NCBI GenBank assembly: GCA_016165875.1
Contig: JABBOT010000004.1
Span: 11,020,765 to 11,084,764 of the forward strand
Direction: 5' to 3'
Source: Acanthopleura granulata
Lineage: Eukaryota; Mollusca; Polyplacophora; Chitonida; Chitonidae
Length of the DNA stretch: 64,000 bases
Each line of letters opens with the position of its first letter. The first letter of the stretch is position 1. Under the pieces are notes generated by a model that had not been told where the DNA came from, made no database searches, and worked only from the letters and a program-made list of their open reading frames with translations. Position numbers and translations under genes: made by a program. This document shows positions 13,601 through 27,025 of this stretch, piece after piece.

Positions 13601-16600
13601 ACTAACCGTCGTACACCGGGCCTGTGAGGGATTTTCCAATCAAGAAAAATTATTGTGTATATTACTTTAAGTACATATATTTGACCTAAGGGTGATATCT
13701 TTGCAAAGAAGAGCCATTTACTTAAGATATTAAGGTCAGTTTTTCTCCATTTAATGGAATATAAGATTTGAAAAGTATAGTAAGTAAATTTATTACAAGT
13801 ACAGGCTATATAAAATCAAGTTCAGATGTATCAGCAGATAACTTCAATATGCGCTATATTTTGTGAAATAGAGTTATTGATCCTATGTAACACTTATGTA
13901 TTTTAGGTCGATTTCCATGAGCCTTTGTATCTACCAAGCTATCACACCTGTGTTGAACACGTTGACCGACGCCGGATTTTCATGCAGACAGTTATAGAAA
14001 CAGAACTGTCAAGAGAAGCAAGCTTAGACATTTCCACCTTTACAGGGCAAGAAGTTTTCTTATTTACCCGGTGTATATTAAGAACGCAGGGAAAAAAATC
14101 CTTGTAAGTATGGACAATAAAAAAACCGATTACGCTCAATAATACTGCACGCTTTATTAATTTTCTTACAATGACCAATCTCTCAAAAATAAGTAAGTTC
14201 AGTATATATGGTCTTTTCATTGCTGGAGCTTTGACACACTGTGGGCAAACAAATACTGATCGTGTAGTATACTACTGGGTCGGACAGAGGTGGTACAACC
14301 CCGAGAAAAGAACGAATATAGTCGAATCGAGACACGAATTTATTAATGTTCATATTGGGGTTGTTTTCTAATACGACACTCGTGCTAAACAAAATTTTAA
14401 GAGGTCCATTGAAGAAATAAAAGTATAATTAACGAAAGTGGTGAGTGCACAACACTGGTCACGTCGTTATGCATGGAACTTCCCGAATCATAATATCCAC
14501 TCGCAAGTATATCCATGTTTTCAATGGACACCTGTTGGTGTTGGGGAGATCACGGAAACAAGAGGTGTCAAGTATCGGTGATCACTGGAAAACTTGACTT
14601 GGCATATTAACAAGGGCAGATGAAACTGTGCTCATCCTACAAGACAAGACTGATTTCTGTCGCCTTAAATTTCCCCTTTTTTGTCAGCGGAAACTGACAA
14701 ATATTTAATCATATTTTGAGAGAGCGTGTCGGGGAATACCGAATCCTGCTAATGACGGATCTGGCCCGCACAAGAGTGCGAAGTAAAATCTATCGTTCGA
14801 TGACAAAGAACTAGCTATATAGAAAGTGGTCGAACTGGCTTTGATAAATATGCTTGGAAAGGGACTATTAACGCCTGCTGAACAGTGTGAATAGGTAAAT
14901 ATAACCGTTAGGATTTGCAATGGCACTCGTCCCCGTTCTATGTCCGCGCTGCCTCGCCTAAATATTTGTTCACTGTATCTGTAGATGTTTACAAGATGAC
15001 TATTTAAGAAAGAAAATATTTGAATGTGTCTGTTCTATTCAGCGAGGCCTGGTCTGACGCCGTGCCAAAAGCTTAATAAATCTGGTGTAATGGCCCTCAG
15101 CGATTCAGCCAGCGCACTAAGATTTGTGCGATGGAAAGTGTAGCGGGGAACGTTCCGGTCAAGACAGTACACCAAGACGTTTTGAAATTTATGGCTCACA
15201 TTGGCAAAATATCAAAGTTTAGGAAAGTTTTCAAACATCTAACTGTTCCAAATGTGAAATTACATTGTTACACAAAGAACATTGACAAAACGCCTAAACC
15301 CATTTACTGCATGACAAATTTGGGAGTAGGCTTACATTAAGACAGAAATATACAATCACGTTCAAACTCTTAACATCTAATAATACAGGCAGAATGAAAA
15401 TTTCCACCAAGTATATAAAGGAAAAAATCTGCTAGAAGTATGTGTCAAATATGAAAAAAGATGCGTATTCAACCTCCAAAACGTCCTCAGCGATTGCATA
15501 TGTGAGACATCTTTTAAACTTATCCTAACACTGCCAGGTTACACAGGAAGAGTTAATTATATAAAAAGAAAATGTTCATTAAATATTAATCCCTCCCGTA
15601 TGATCTAAAAGGCTGTATTTTAAACTTTACTATCTTCATGCACACACCTGAAATGTTCTAGAATATACAATGGTCAAACCCTCATTCACACATATAAATA
15701 AATGAGATACTGAGAAATCGCTCACTTTCAGAAAACACCAGCGTCTCGCCTGTATTAATCACAAAATCAATGGACAAGATTCAAACTTTTTTTACTCCGT
15801 ATAGGATACCGCGATTTCTACATATTTAGACTAGATTCCCACGATGGATCGAGACAAGTTATGCTATATTTTGTGTAGAACACTATAGTTAAACTCCAAA
15901 GGACCATGCATGTATGGGAAATTTGGTAAACATGAACTGAAAGTGAACCTGGCTGTATATAATTAATCATTTAAGTGAAAAATTGCATTTCTGTGAAAAC
16001 TGACCCTTAGGCCTTACACCCGCAGTGTTCTTGAAACGTTTTGAACTCGAAAATCATTCTGTTATTGTATACATTAAAATATTACAATAAGGACAGAGCT
16101 AGGATATAAAATATATATGTAAATAAAACCTATACACAGGTATGAGCAGATGTGATACGGCTAATTCATCAATTCTTTTGTCCTTTTCCATATGAACAGC
16201 CAGACCCCTGAAAACGACAACCGAAATTCGGTGATATCCAGATATTAAAATTATATTAAATATTTGCACGCTGTCACTGCAAACACATAGACAATAGCAG
16301 GGGTACTCCAAATATCTTTAAGAGTGAAAGCAATCATTGCCGACGGGATTGGAAAGTAGAGAGATTCAATGGGAAAGGTTTGTAATGAATAGGTGTTTAT
16401 GAGCGATACACTGCTGATACAGCCTCCGAGTGCTTGTATACACTAAGAAGCGTGAAGGGGCGTCCAAATGGCGGCATAAATGGAGTAGGGTACGATCCTC
16501 TGGTTGTTTGACAAAAAAAAATTCAATGAAGTAAAAATAACAGGTATTCGCGTATAGGTTCAGCAGGTGTGTTGACGACCCGATGTGACTCATATCATAG

Positions 16601-17074
16601 CCAAATACCTGCCGTTTTTTTTTTTAATTCTTTTCAAAGAGCATGGACACTCGAACAACCCTGCTAAACCACTGCCTGACCAAAGATGTAAAGTTGCAGA
16701 CATGGTTATAATATTAAAGGAAAGACGGCAGGCAGACTATTTTGTCTCGCAATCAGTCGAAAAATGAAAGATGAGAAGAGTCCAGCAAAAATAGATCTGT
16801 ATAGTCGCAGAAATAAGCAGCAGTTCCCTGCTGTATAAGGTGAACAAATGCAGATCCCTGTCCGTGGCTGGCGTGGACATCGAACAAAGTGAAATGCTTA
16901 CACTCAGTTCCTGGCGAATATCCTTCACTGTTACCTAACACAACATGTATATTGTATGCCCCCTGGTTGCAAATCCAGCCTTTGAACAAAACATTCCGGT
17001 ATAGAGTGACGCTGTTTTATTGAACGATAATCTCTTAATTGGTTTTACGGCTGAGGGAGTGTAAAGCGGTTGTC
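10679..17074. other. Non-coding stretch with no supported gene
   Basis: No exon chain, RNA gene or complete transposon is visible. Around 10,908-10,955 there is a compact cluster of AGGTGTGAA, CACCTGAGCTCACC and GGTGACC, which resembles T-box or nuclear-receptor half sites. It is recorded only as a possible regulatory cluster. An ATTTGCAT-type octamer appears further right, at 17,912. Confidence 0.4.
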
Positions 17075-17240
17075 TTGATATTTACGTATGTTTCCGTGGT
17101 ATTCACCTATGCTTCCGTGATGCATCCAGATAAATGCTTCTGTCATGTTCAACCATACACTTCCGTGATATTCAGCCATGCTTCTTCGATATTCACCTAT
17201 GTGCACCTATTTGCATGCTTCCGTTATGTTCACGTATATG
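17075..17240. repeat. Degenerate short tandem repeat (CTTCCGTGATATTCACCTATG-like)
   Basis: Motifs such as TTCCGTGGTATTCACCTATG, CTTCCGTGATGCATCC and CTTCCGTGATATTCAGCCAT recur at roughly 20-25-bp spacing. Copies are diverged and spacing is uneven. Confidence 0.6.
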
Positions 17241-20200
17241 ATTATATGGATATGATGTAGATATCCACTGAAACATCCGACAGTGGAGTAAATAAAGGAT
17301 TTAAGACGATTTAATTTACTGGGCAAAATACAACTCTATATGACTGACAAAAGAAGAGAATACCATGTTGTGTGTGATTTATACATTCATGGGATACAAT
17401 TTTCCGTATGTCTCATAAATAACATCTGGTCAGCCCTATTCTCTATGATGGACAGCAATAACCCTGGTCCTTGCTTTGAAGTGCTCTCCACACAGAACCC
17501 TTTATTTTAAACCCTCCCCATTATCTCCTCAAATATGCTTCAGATGTAAGTTACTTCACTCACACTGGACTCGTATCATATCCCGGACCTCACAGAAAAC
17601 AGGTGTTCTGATTTTAGAGCTTATCTGACGTCTTGAGGATATATTTCAAGTGGGCCACCTTGACATGTTCAGTACAGGTGCGTCTAAAGGGCAAAATCTT
17701 CGTATTTTGTACACTCTTAGTTAAGATTAGGCACACTTATTTTGATACTCTACTTTAGAAGGCCGGACTTCGATGTGACTTGGCGATAAGTTGAGTTCAT
17801 GAAGAGGTCGTCTCATTAATTTAACCAATAATGTTTACTCAAGTACTTGGCACTTTAATTATATGTAGAAATAATTTCTGCAATGGAAGTTTCATTTTCT
17901 ACCCTGAATGAATTTGCATATGCCATCGATTGGCATGTGGAGAAAATGCGCAATTAAGGCAGAGTGCGACAGCCGTAGAGAAAACATGCCGTAGCATAAA
18001 AAAGACTGCCTGAATTTGGTGTAATTGGAGAAACAGGAAAACCTCCTTTTTTATTTCCGGTAGAACAGTAACAACTGTTTGTCATGATCTAATTCGCAGA
18101 AAAGTGACAGACGTGATTATTTTTACACCTTGTCTCAGGCTGGGTAATAAAGACAGACGTAGAAAATATGATATATTTGCGTAATGGTTTGAAGCAGATT
18201 TATCCTGGTGATTGGTATACCCCGTCCTGTATTGATGACTCAAGCGGCAGTAAGATGCAGCATTGCACCCAGAGAGGACTGCATGGGACGGGCGTCGGAA
18301 TCCCTTCAAGTAAACCTATATCATGTGTTTCCCAATTGTGTACAGGGGAATACACAACACGAGTAAAAAACATCCTGCATTTGTTTGTTTATTCTTTTCG
18401 AGTTGACGCACAAAATTGCTTAACCGTTTGGTTTTTACCACACACGTAGCGTTTTATTTACTTTCTCTGGGCCCTCTTATGTCCATATTTCGACATCTGT
18501 TGTAAACGTAAGCTGCTCCGCAGTCTGTTTTATGAGCACAGGTGTTGTATTTGCAAAACATTCAGAAGTTAAGTGCCAGATGATAAGAAAATATATTGCC
18601 ATGGTTTGACGATTGACAGTATAAGTAACTCTATGTTTGAACTTTATCTGCTTAACATTTGTGGCTGCAAGAATATATAACGAGTTCGTTCAAGTTATTT
18701 GCCATACAGAGAGGCCCAGAGAGCAGCATGACATACATCACCTATAAGTATATATACTCTCTTAACTACAGATAGGGAAACGACTTGGAATGTTTTTGTT
18801 ATAAATTCACGTAGCTTTGATGATATTTTATACATGGTTGTGTATGTAATGGAAAAAATGTAATTCTTAACCCCGATTTTATATTCTACTCTATAAACGT
18901 GCTCTAGCAAAATACGCCATTTCAGAACTATAAATTTGGAGAACAGCCATCTGCTTTGGCTCAGCTGTTTGGGCGTGGTCTCATTACACTTCTGGCTAAA
19001 ACCATTCAAAATCAGTTGCTCCACGCAATCAAATCAAATTCTGAAAGGTACTGAAAATATCTTGTTCTTCTAATCAGTTACAGATAAAAAATGAGACCAC
19101 TTCATGAACTGTAAATATGCAAAGATAAATTAATGTTCGTAGGCTATGTTAAACACTGTGTAACTCAGGTGATGCATTGATCAGAGGGATATGAGTAGGC
19201 TTTGAATAAACTAGATGAAATATCCACATTTCTAGAGCCGTTTTCTGAATATAGGAACAGACTTGCAGGAGGTTGTATACTATTATACTGCATGTTGTCT
19301 ATATATTTCCTTTCTGCATGGATAATCGAAATCTGTTGGCCGGTAAGCTTCCGTACATGTACAAAACGCAGTTATAACGCTGTAACGTGCGTGGCCAATA
19401 TGGAGAGTAGCGTGGAGCTCTGGATATGCAGCCAGAATCAATCTATTGTGACAGTGTATTGAAATGACGCACTCAGATGTTGTATTCACGGACACGACGG
19501 ACCCACAAGATCGACTCATAAAAGTAATTGCATAATAGCCGTAAAAGGCACGCACCACACCGCAACTGAGCATACAGGCTGGGACGCTACGTTCTGTTAC
19601 ACGGACCATTGTATGTGGCTGGTTGGCTGTACCAAGTTTGAACGTCCGGGGACACCCCATGTATTTGACTGTGGCAATACAGCTGGGTACTATGTGCATT
19701 AATCACACAACGATGCATCGCTATATAAAGACTAACACGTAAACATTATTAAAACTAAGTTTAACTTGTCGTCTTGCACTATTTGTGCCCACACACACAT
19801 AAGTATATATGAGCAGGAAATACAGGTATATTGTATACATTACTGACCCAGCCTGAAGAATTAGGAACAATTTCAGTTGACATCGAAGATCCCTTTCACT
19901 CTCAGATGTCGAGAGGATTTATATCACATGCAGACGTTCTTCGGCCTCTACCAGTTATGTCGCGTGTTCAAATTCAGTTCTCGTAGCAGGCCTGAAGCTT
20001 GTCTCTGTCTGGCCAATGCAACAAGGGCGAAAATCTTGAGTATGGTGCTAAAAGGGCTATAAAGTATTTCGCCTTTCATGTACATAACTGAGGACACAGT
20101 TTTCACCATCGGAAAAGTAGTTAATATCTACCAGCATTGGTCGAACGCTTTAATGAAATGAAAACGAACATATGTGCGTTTTACAGCTGTATAAATACCA

Positions 20201-20862
20201 CCCGGTATGGTGTATGGTGCAAGGATCCTGCATTTTAATTGCGCATCCATGGAGCATTTGTAAAATCAAACCAAACTTGAAGGTGCTTGACATTTTCCAG
20301 AAATTTTAATAATACGTGTATTTATAGCATGCATATTGGTGGTGGGACAATGGTCTTCATACGTGGTCATCTAAACAGGTACAAAAGAATTGTCGACCGA
20401 TTATCACCTCCGCGCCCCCCCCCCCCCCAGCGAACACACACCCTCACAACGCCCGCCTTCAGCAGGCCACAACAACACTGAGGGGTGGAAGGATCTTGAA
20501 AATTTCCTTTTCTTGCAGGCTGGAATTGATCTTGTGAGCCTAACAATTGTGAAGACATAGATAGCTAGTGTCACTTGCCTAAGTGTGAAGCGGTATTGTA
20601 TATCCATGTACAGACAGTGAAGTGGACATACATCTGAAGGCGAGATGATGTGTTTTCAGTTTTAAGTCAGTTGAGATTATTGCTTCGCACCCATTGCCGC
20701 AATTACTTGAAAAGATTTGTTCATCTGCAGGCTGTTCGAACTTATAATATACATTTTTATCACTCTATGTATAGCATCAAGAACGAGATTTACGTCACAA
20801 ATTTTATTGCTAAGACGGTAACCTTTGAGTCAAATTTAACCTTGCCTCCTAGTATAACATTG
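17241..20862. other. Non-coding stretch, nothing identified
   Basis: No exons or RNA genes are supported. A C-run at about 20,417-20,428 is the only low-complexity feature of note. Confidence 0.4.
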
Positions 20863-20932
20863 TCCACGTGTAACTATATCCACGTACAGCTATGTCCACG
20901 TGTAACTACATCCACGTGTAACTATGTCCATG
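20863..20932. repeat. 16-bp tandem repeat carrying CACGTG E-boxes
   Basis: Four units of the form CACGTGTAACTATATC sit at exact 16-bp spacing. The CACGTG/CACGTA cores are at 20865, 20881, 20897 and 20913. Three are perfect palindromic CACGTG E-boxes, the second is CACGTA. The 16-bp period excludes a coding repeat. Confidence 0.9.
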
Positions 20933-23900
20933 CTCTTGGTCAGGATGGCACAGGTGTGCTGCTTAAAACTTCAGCACAGTCAGAGCAAAGCATGGCTTTA
21001 AATCAAATCCCAGAATGAACAGAGTTAAAGTCCTTCGTCGTTGATCTGCTGTGTTCGAAATGGACTTTTTTCAAAAGGCAAAAATAGCAGGGGAAAGTGG
21101 GAATTCCCTGTAGGGTTGTGAATGGCCCGGGTCAACCACGCAAGGCTTGTCGTAGGGGACAAGCGTGCCTTTTGGAGGAAAACCAGAGACGTTCTCGGGT
21201 GAGATGGAGAATCTGTGAAATCTATCGTAGTGTGGAAAAGACGTGCCGAGATTAGATCAGTTAGCTGAAGGTCATATAACAAAGACTGGTTGGACGGAGC
21301 TCACGTCGAGCACCCGATAAAATGTACCCCTGTTGTCTTAGTAATGCCCTTTCGAAGCTATTTTGTAACCAAGCAAAACATGCCTTTTTTCTTCAAATAT
21401 TACACGAATATATATTACTATTCACCACTGCTTTCTATGTCCTTTATTACTGGGACGTTAAATGATCCTACTTGTAGCTACGCCGTGAGAATATAAAAAC
21501 ATAACTAACCTGGTTTGACGTTTGCTACTTCGGCAATAAATGGTTATTATAATAGATGGTCAGAAAACTGTTGACGTGCATAGACAAGGGATGAAGAAAC
21601 CGTCATAAATTTAGCGATCACTTGTTGGGTTGTATCGTGTGTCAGATGTGTCACCGAATGAAATCTGTTACCAATTGAGGACCATATTGTTAGAGTGGAG
21701 TGGTTCTCTGTAGTGGGTCACTCGGTAGAGAAGTGAAGAAAAAAAACTCGGCCTTTGTTCACAGTGAAATATGTGAGCAATAAAAGATTATGAAAAGGTT
21801 GACTATGAAGGAAAAGAGCGCAGGGCCAGACGTTCAGAGCGGGCTTTATAGGAGAGACCAAACCTCTTTATAACATCACACAAGCACAATGTAAAACTGA
21901 TACAGTCCATGCAACGGAATATATTCCGAGGGGCTTCACGCCACACAATTTCCTGGGCAAATAGACACGGGCAATTCTCTCACCTGTCGGCCCGAGCAAA
22001 AAGAGCCCGGCTTTCCTGTGCACACAGTTGTGAAGTCTAGAGCCCATGCTAATCCGACGGCATGATTGTACCCATTCTCATGTCCAAAGGCCTCTGTAGA
22101 CACTGCTTTATTTACTCGTTTTCAAATTCGGGACACTGAAACGTCGACGTATCATTGAAAGGGCGATGTCTTGTGAGCAAGATACCTGATTGAATGCACA
22201 AAGGATTTAATTAAAATCTGCACATGTAGCCAGCAACTTTGAACAGATGGAATTACAATTTTCTCGGCAGTCATTTCTTCTTCAGTCGAATGAAGAATAC
22301 ACATTCTCAGAGATTGAATTGTGATAATGACAGCAATTCACTGGAATTCCTTTGTGTTTGTAAAAGTCTGATTTGAAATAAAGGGTATATACTCCTTATT
22401 ATCAAGGTTTACATGTTTAATTAAAGTAGTCCTCCTTGAAAACATGGAAACTTTGGGGATTAACCTGCCGCTCATTACTGCATGGTTTGTCACTACGCTA
22501 CAACCTAACTCAAGCAGTTTGGCTGGCTTTTTCATTAAGTCCCTGGCTGTTTATAGAATATATAAGTACACGTTGGGCTCGGTCAACCGAGTCTTATTCC
22601 ATCCTTTTCGGCGTTTTGTCGGCTTTAAGGTGCGAGGTCGGGGTATCACAAGACTTTACCATTCTGCCCCAAACATTCCCTTCCCTCCAGGTGTACTCTT
22701 CATACACTTAGATTTAATTGCAGTATTTTTTGTACTTATTTTTTTTTTTACTTAAACCATTTGCCGACTTTGCTGCCAAATGATTGCTTTGAAGCCGATT
22801 ACAACAATTCCTTCTGGCGACTGGGACGAAACTCAGGAAGGAATCCAAATGTATAAAAATAAACATATAGCGTTTTAGGGCGAGTTTTGTTTTTCTAATT
22901 TCCCGCGCACCTGCCAAGGAGATCGCAGAAGAAGATTTTGTAGAAAACACCTGTGACCGCTGACTCTCCTGCGCAGCTGAACTAATATGGTGTCTACAGT
23001 GAGATTCCGTTTGGCACAAGTTGCGAAACCTTTTCGTTACCCTTGGTCTTCTAGGTATGGCCTTACTGTATGTCTGTCTGTTTAAACTAGAACCGTGCCG
23101 TTTGCGCTCGTACTATGTCGCGTTTGAGTGTAAAGAGTCCGCTTTCAATTTTTCAAGACGATCGCCCTCTTCCCTCTATTAACGCTTACATCCCAGAAAA
23201 AAATCTCTGGTAAATTAAACCTTGTCCACCTCTAATACTTGTTAGGATCGCTACTAGACACTGATTAGATTTTCTAATTATAACAGCTTTCTCATTAAAA
23301 CGTTGTGCAGTCGTAAATGTCAAGAATACCACTATCCTGCTTTACCTAACCTATCTACACTACAGACCAGGTGACCTATATAAGGTACAATAGCTGCCGA
23401 ACACTAGATTGGCATAGTTAAGCAAAAAACCATTACTTGCACACGATTAGGCTGAAGAAATACATTTACTAGCCTTTAATACCGTCCTGGAGATCGGTTT
23501 TCTGCTAGCTAGATCAGCAATATGATTGTTTAACCGAGTTAATCCATTTATTCGCAGAAATATTTTGCTTCGATTTAATTAATGTTATGAAGATTAAGGA
23601 GTTACAGGTGTATTTCTTTGCTTCCTTCTCCCGCCTTCGGAACGACCTGGCTGAAATACTACCAACAAGGCGCTAAGCCAAATTCATTCATTCATTCTAA
23701 CGCCTTTTCAACCTCCCTGTCCAGACAGCAAAACTCTTTAAATCAAACACCTGCTCTGGCTTTCACCTAAGTTATTATGAAACCCCCTTGCATTTACAAA
23801 AGGAAGCACATCCACATATATGTAGTTGGTCAAGCCCACAGAGACGCCTCACTCAAAGAAAACATACAGCCTATGACCAATGAGGTCTCGTATTCGAGTC

Positions 23901-24210
23901 CAAACGTTCTTCCTCGTTTGATTGTGCGTTCCGAGTTTTCATAGGTTTAGGCCTTTTCCATCGGCCTCATGCAGACAATGCCCAGTAACCTGAATTCACT
24001 GGGTAAGAAGTAAAGAAATAGCCGATTAGTATCAACATTATGAAGCTTGATGTAAACTCTTCGTTGTGTAGACAAAAATTCACACTGAAATACACACGCA
24101 TGTATGGGTTCATGTATGTATGCTTATGAAGATATATGCATCGACTTAATACCTGCTGGGCGTATTGCTGATGGCCCATAGTGAATTTTAGTATTACATA
24201 TTCCATTTAA
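20933..24210. other. Non-coding stretch, nothing identified
   Basis: Overlapping open frames at 22.4-22.8 kb (91 and 103 codons) were examined. They show no family motif and no splice logic. No RNA gene was recognised. Confidence 0.4.
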
Positions 24211-24560
24211 AATTAGGCAATGACGATGTCACAATTCTTTTCTACTGACGTCGTCGTCGGTTTCTCCACAACTCATGCGTTCATCCAACAGATCAGCAAA
24301 TAGGCTTATTTATAGCACATGTAAGCCTTACATCTATCAGATCTCAAAGAAGACTTACTGACAGCGAAACAATTACTGAAGTATATGTCATAAGGATTTA
24401 ACCCGTATGCAAATTAGGCAATGATGACGTCATAAATCTTTTCAACTGGCGCTACCTTGGATTTATTCACAAGTCCGGCACACATCCAACAGATCTCCAA
24501 AAAGACTAAGTGACATCGAAACAGTTACTGGAGTATATGTCATAATGATGGAATCTTTTC
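24211..24560. repeat. Diverged tandem duplication of a ~200-bp block
   Basis: The segment from about 24,213 (AATTAGGCAATGACGATGTC...) is repeated from about 24,412 (AATTAGGCAATGATGACGTC...). Shared blocks include CATCCAACAGATC, CGAAACA.TTACTG and AGTATATGTCATAA. The second copy is shorter by an internal deletion. It also contains a full palindromic CRE, TGACGTCA, at 24425-24432. Confidence 0.75.
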
Positions 24561-25384
24561 AATGGGCACTTATCTAATATCATATATAGAAAGAGAACTG
24601 ATTTGCATGGTTAACCCAAAGATGCGGCTATGGATGGTGCTCCATGATGAGCCCGCACTTAAGTAACCCCAAGAGACAGTCTTGAACTGAAATCACCCAC
24701 AGCAGAGAGAGGTGAGCGACTAACGACATACTAATTGATATAGTCTTTTGCCAAGGTACGGCAGTCGTGCAGCTTTCGTTTTCAAGTTCTTAAAGCAAAA
24801 GCGCTAAATAAAAATGTAGACCTTGTGTGAAGGGCCAATGGTACCGTGTTAATATCAGTGGTGTCAGTGTATGACGGATGTGGCAGCTCCCTCTGTCGGC
24901 AGATGGTAACGTCATCAAGCGTCTCCCTCAAACGACTGGCTGGAGTCTGGGGAAGCCATCACCACCACAAGCCCTGCAGACATCCCCCAGTTAGTTCTCC
25001 ACTTCTGAACAGCATGCCCGACAAACATGAGTCGATTCCTTACCATCCCGGATGTCACACATTAGCATTTGATATGCACAACACATTTTGCAATTTTACA
25101 GCACCAAAACGCAGCCGTTTCGGTCATGCACTTACTGAGATGCATAAAACAGATATTTGTTAATTTGCTAACAGAATTATAAAATGAGTACCTTCGAATA
25201 AGCTCTCATTAAAACTAATGCTATAGTAAATCTTTTTGACTTTAAAGACAAGTACATTGTTACACACAATGATTGCAAGTGAGTTTAATACCCTTTAAAG
25301 TCTCTTTTGTGTAATGGCTTAAAACTTATGCAGTGGAAATGGCTTTTTATACGTTTTCGAAGAGAAAGACATCATTTGATGTTT

Positions 25385-25600
25385 CTATAGATAAGTGAAT
25401 ATATGTGTCTTTAGTGTAACTGGGTTAGTGTTCAGTAACACTGATGCTTCTCCAGGTAAGTGAATATGTTTGTCTTTTATGTGGCTGGGTAAGGGGATCA
25501 TAACACATTAAAGTCTGCCTGACAATTGAATATGTCTGTCTTTGGAGTGACTAGCTAAGTGGTCAGTACCATTTATATCTCTGAGCTTAGTGAAAGTGTC
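25385..25600. repeat. Degenerate ~65-bp tandem array, left part
   Basis: Units of the type AAGTGAATATGTNTGTCTTT, then AGTGTGACTGGGTNAGNGTT, then CAGTAACA, repeat here. More units occur after the SINE (about 25,871-26,110) and again near 26,969-27,020. The array has therefore been interrupted by later insertions. Confidence 0.65.
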
Positions 25601-25870
25601 GGGGGCCTTCGTGGTTCAGTCAGTTAGTGTGCTATCGCAGCACAATGACCCGAAGCCTCCCACCAATGCGTTCGCTGTGAGTTCAAGTCCAGCTCATGTT
25701 GGCTTCCTCTCCAGCTGTACGTGGGAAGGTCTGCCAGCAACCTGCAGATTGTCGTGGGTTTCCCCGGGCTCTGCCTGGTTTCCTCCCACCATAATGCTGG
25801 CCGCCGTCGTATAAGTGAAATATTCTTGAGTACGGAGTAAATCAACAATCAAATAAATAAAAAAATAAAT
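25594..25870 (+). mobile_element. tRNA-derived SINE, essentially full length
   Basis: The head carries an A-box-like TGGTTCAGTCAGTTAGTG (from about 25612) and a B-box-like GAGTTCAAGTCC (about 25679-25690). Next comes a conserved central domain (TACGTGGGAAGGTCTGCCAG, then GGTTTCCTCCCACCATAATG). The end is GTATAAGTGAAATATTCTTG followed by an AAATAAAT tail. I recall this body as common in molluscs and other marine invertebrates. A 6-bp TAGTGA occurs at 25588-25593 and again at 25870-25875, which is a possible target-site duplication. The element lies inside the ~65-bp tandem array. Confidence 0.88.
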
Positions 25871-26110
25871 AGTGATTTCTGCATTTAGTATGGCTGGTTG
25901 AGAATACCATAACATTATGTCTTTTCAACTGTGAACTTGTGTGTCGTTAATATTATTGAGTGAGGATTCAATGCCATTAAACCTTCTCAGATAAATAACA
26001 TATCTCTCTTTAGTTGTCTAGGCGAGGGTTCCACAACGTTTACATATTCCCAGGAAATTGAATATGTCGGTCTTTAGTGTGGCTTTGGGAGGGTTCCGCA
26101 GCAACGAGAT
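25871..26110. repeat. Degenerate ~65-bp tandem array, middle part
   Basis: This continues the array to the left of the SINE: TCTTTAGTTGTCTAGGCGAG, GGGTTCCACAACGTTTAC and AATATGTCGGTCTTTAGTGT occur at similar spacing. Confidence 0.6.
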
Positions 26111-26139
26111 TTCCAAGATAAGTCGTTTTATCACAATTC

Positions 26140-26418
26140 AGCGAAAGTACTAGGAATCTGATTGGTCTATCTGCCTTGAATAGGCTGTATTCGGCTGTGA
26201 ATGATATATATCCACCTTTGCTAGATTTAAAGGAAATCACAGATTCTCTACATGGTACATCTTATCTTGACTTTTACTTGTACAAAGACGACAATGGTTT
26301 CCTGTCACACCGGCTTTACGACAAAAGGGATAGTTTCGATTTTGATATTGTGAATTATCCTTATTTGGATAGGAAAATACCGAATGTCCCTGCTTATGGC
26401 GTAAGCATATCTGTGTGA
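26140..26418 (+). pseudogene. Reverse-transcriptase-related retroelement fragment
   Basis: An open stretch encodes the motif series LLDLKEITDS, then SYLDFYLYKDDNG, then LYDKRDSFDFDIVNYPYLD, then PAYGVSIS. This matches a signature I know from the C-terminal part of reverse transcriptase polyproteins widespread in marine invertebrates (SYLDL...LYDKRDDFNF...PAYGV.ISQLIRY). The frame ends just where the conserved ISQLIRY block should follow. No RT palm motif, nuclease or 5' portion is present nearby, so this is a truncated relic. Whether the parent was Penelope-like or another non-LTR type I cannot say. Confidence 0.7.
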
Positions 26419-27025
26419 TGATTTCAATCAACGTCACAAGTTATTACTGCAAAAACTAGAATGTCAAGGATAATCCATTAAACGTCTTCAAATTTCTTAC
26501 ATTTTACAATGAGTATGCCTCACTTGTAAGTAAATACGGATGGAGCGTTCAGACTCTGCTTTATAAATGTGTCTAATTCCGCTGAACACAGGGCTTTAAG
26601 CCGTATGTTCATAACGTTCAGCATGATCGCCAATATGGATATATGAACAGTTGCAATCCAAGACACATATTTGATTATCGACTCTATTATACTAAAATGG
26701 TACACGATTTGCAAAATGATTTTATCCATCCGCCTAGAACATTCATTGCGTGTTTTGATCATGATTGAAAACTGTTGACTGCTGCTCTTGCATGAATCCA
26801 TTCATTATTTCCTTAGTTCTTTGGTGGATTGTGTTATTTGTCCTTTTTGGAAACTGATCTTGCGATTACTGACCCGGAACACCCAATTTGGTCGGCGGCT
26901 GGTATACGAATGTCGGTTTCGACGCCTAGGCACGGTGCTATGCCACTGGTGTCTGTCGACTAAGTGCAGATTTCTGACCTTAATGTGACTGGGTGAGGGT
27001 TCAATGTCACTGAAGTCACACAGTT

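Noticed and set aside
22436..22755. Overlapping 91- and 103-codon frames as a gene
   Set aside because: Two frames open on the same strand, no motif, no splice logic and no poly(A) context. Most likely chance.
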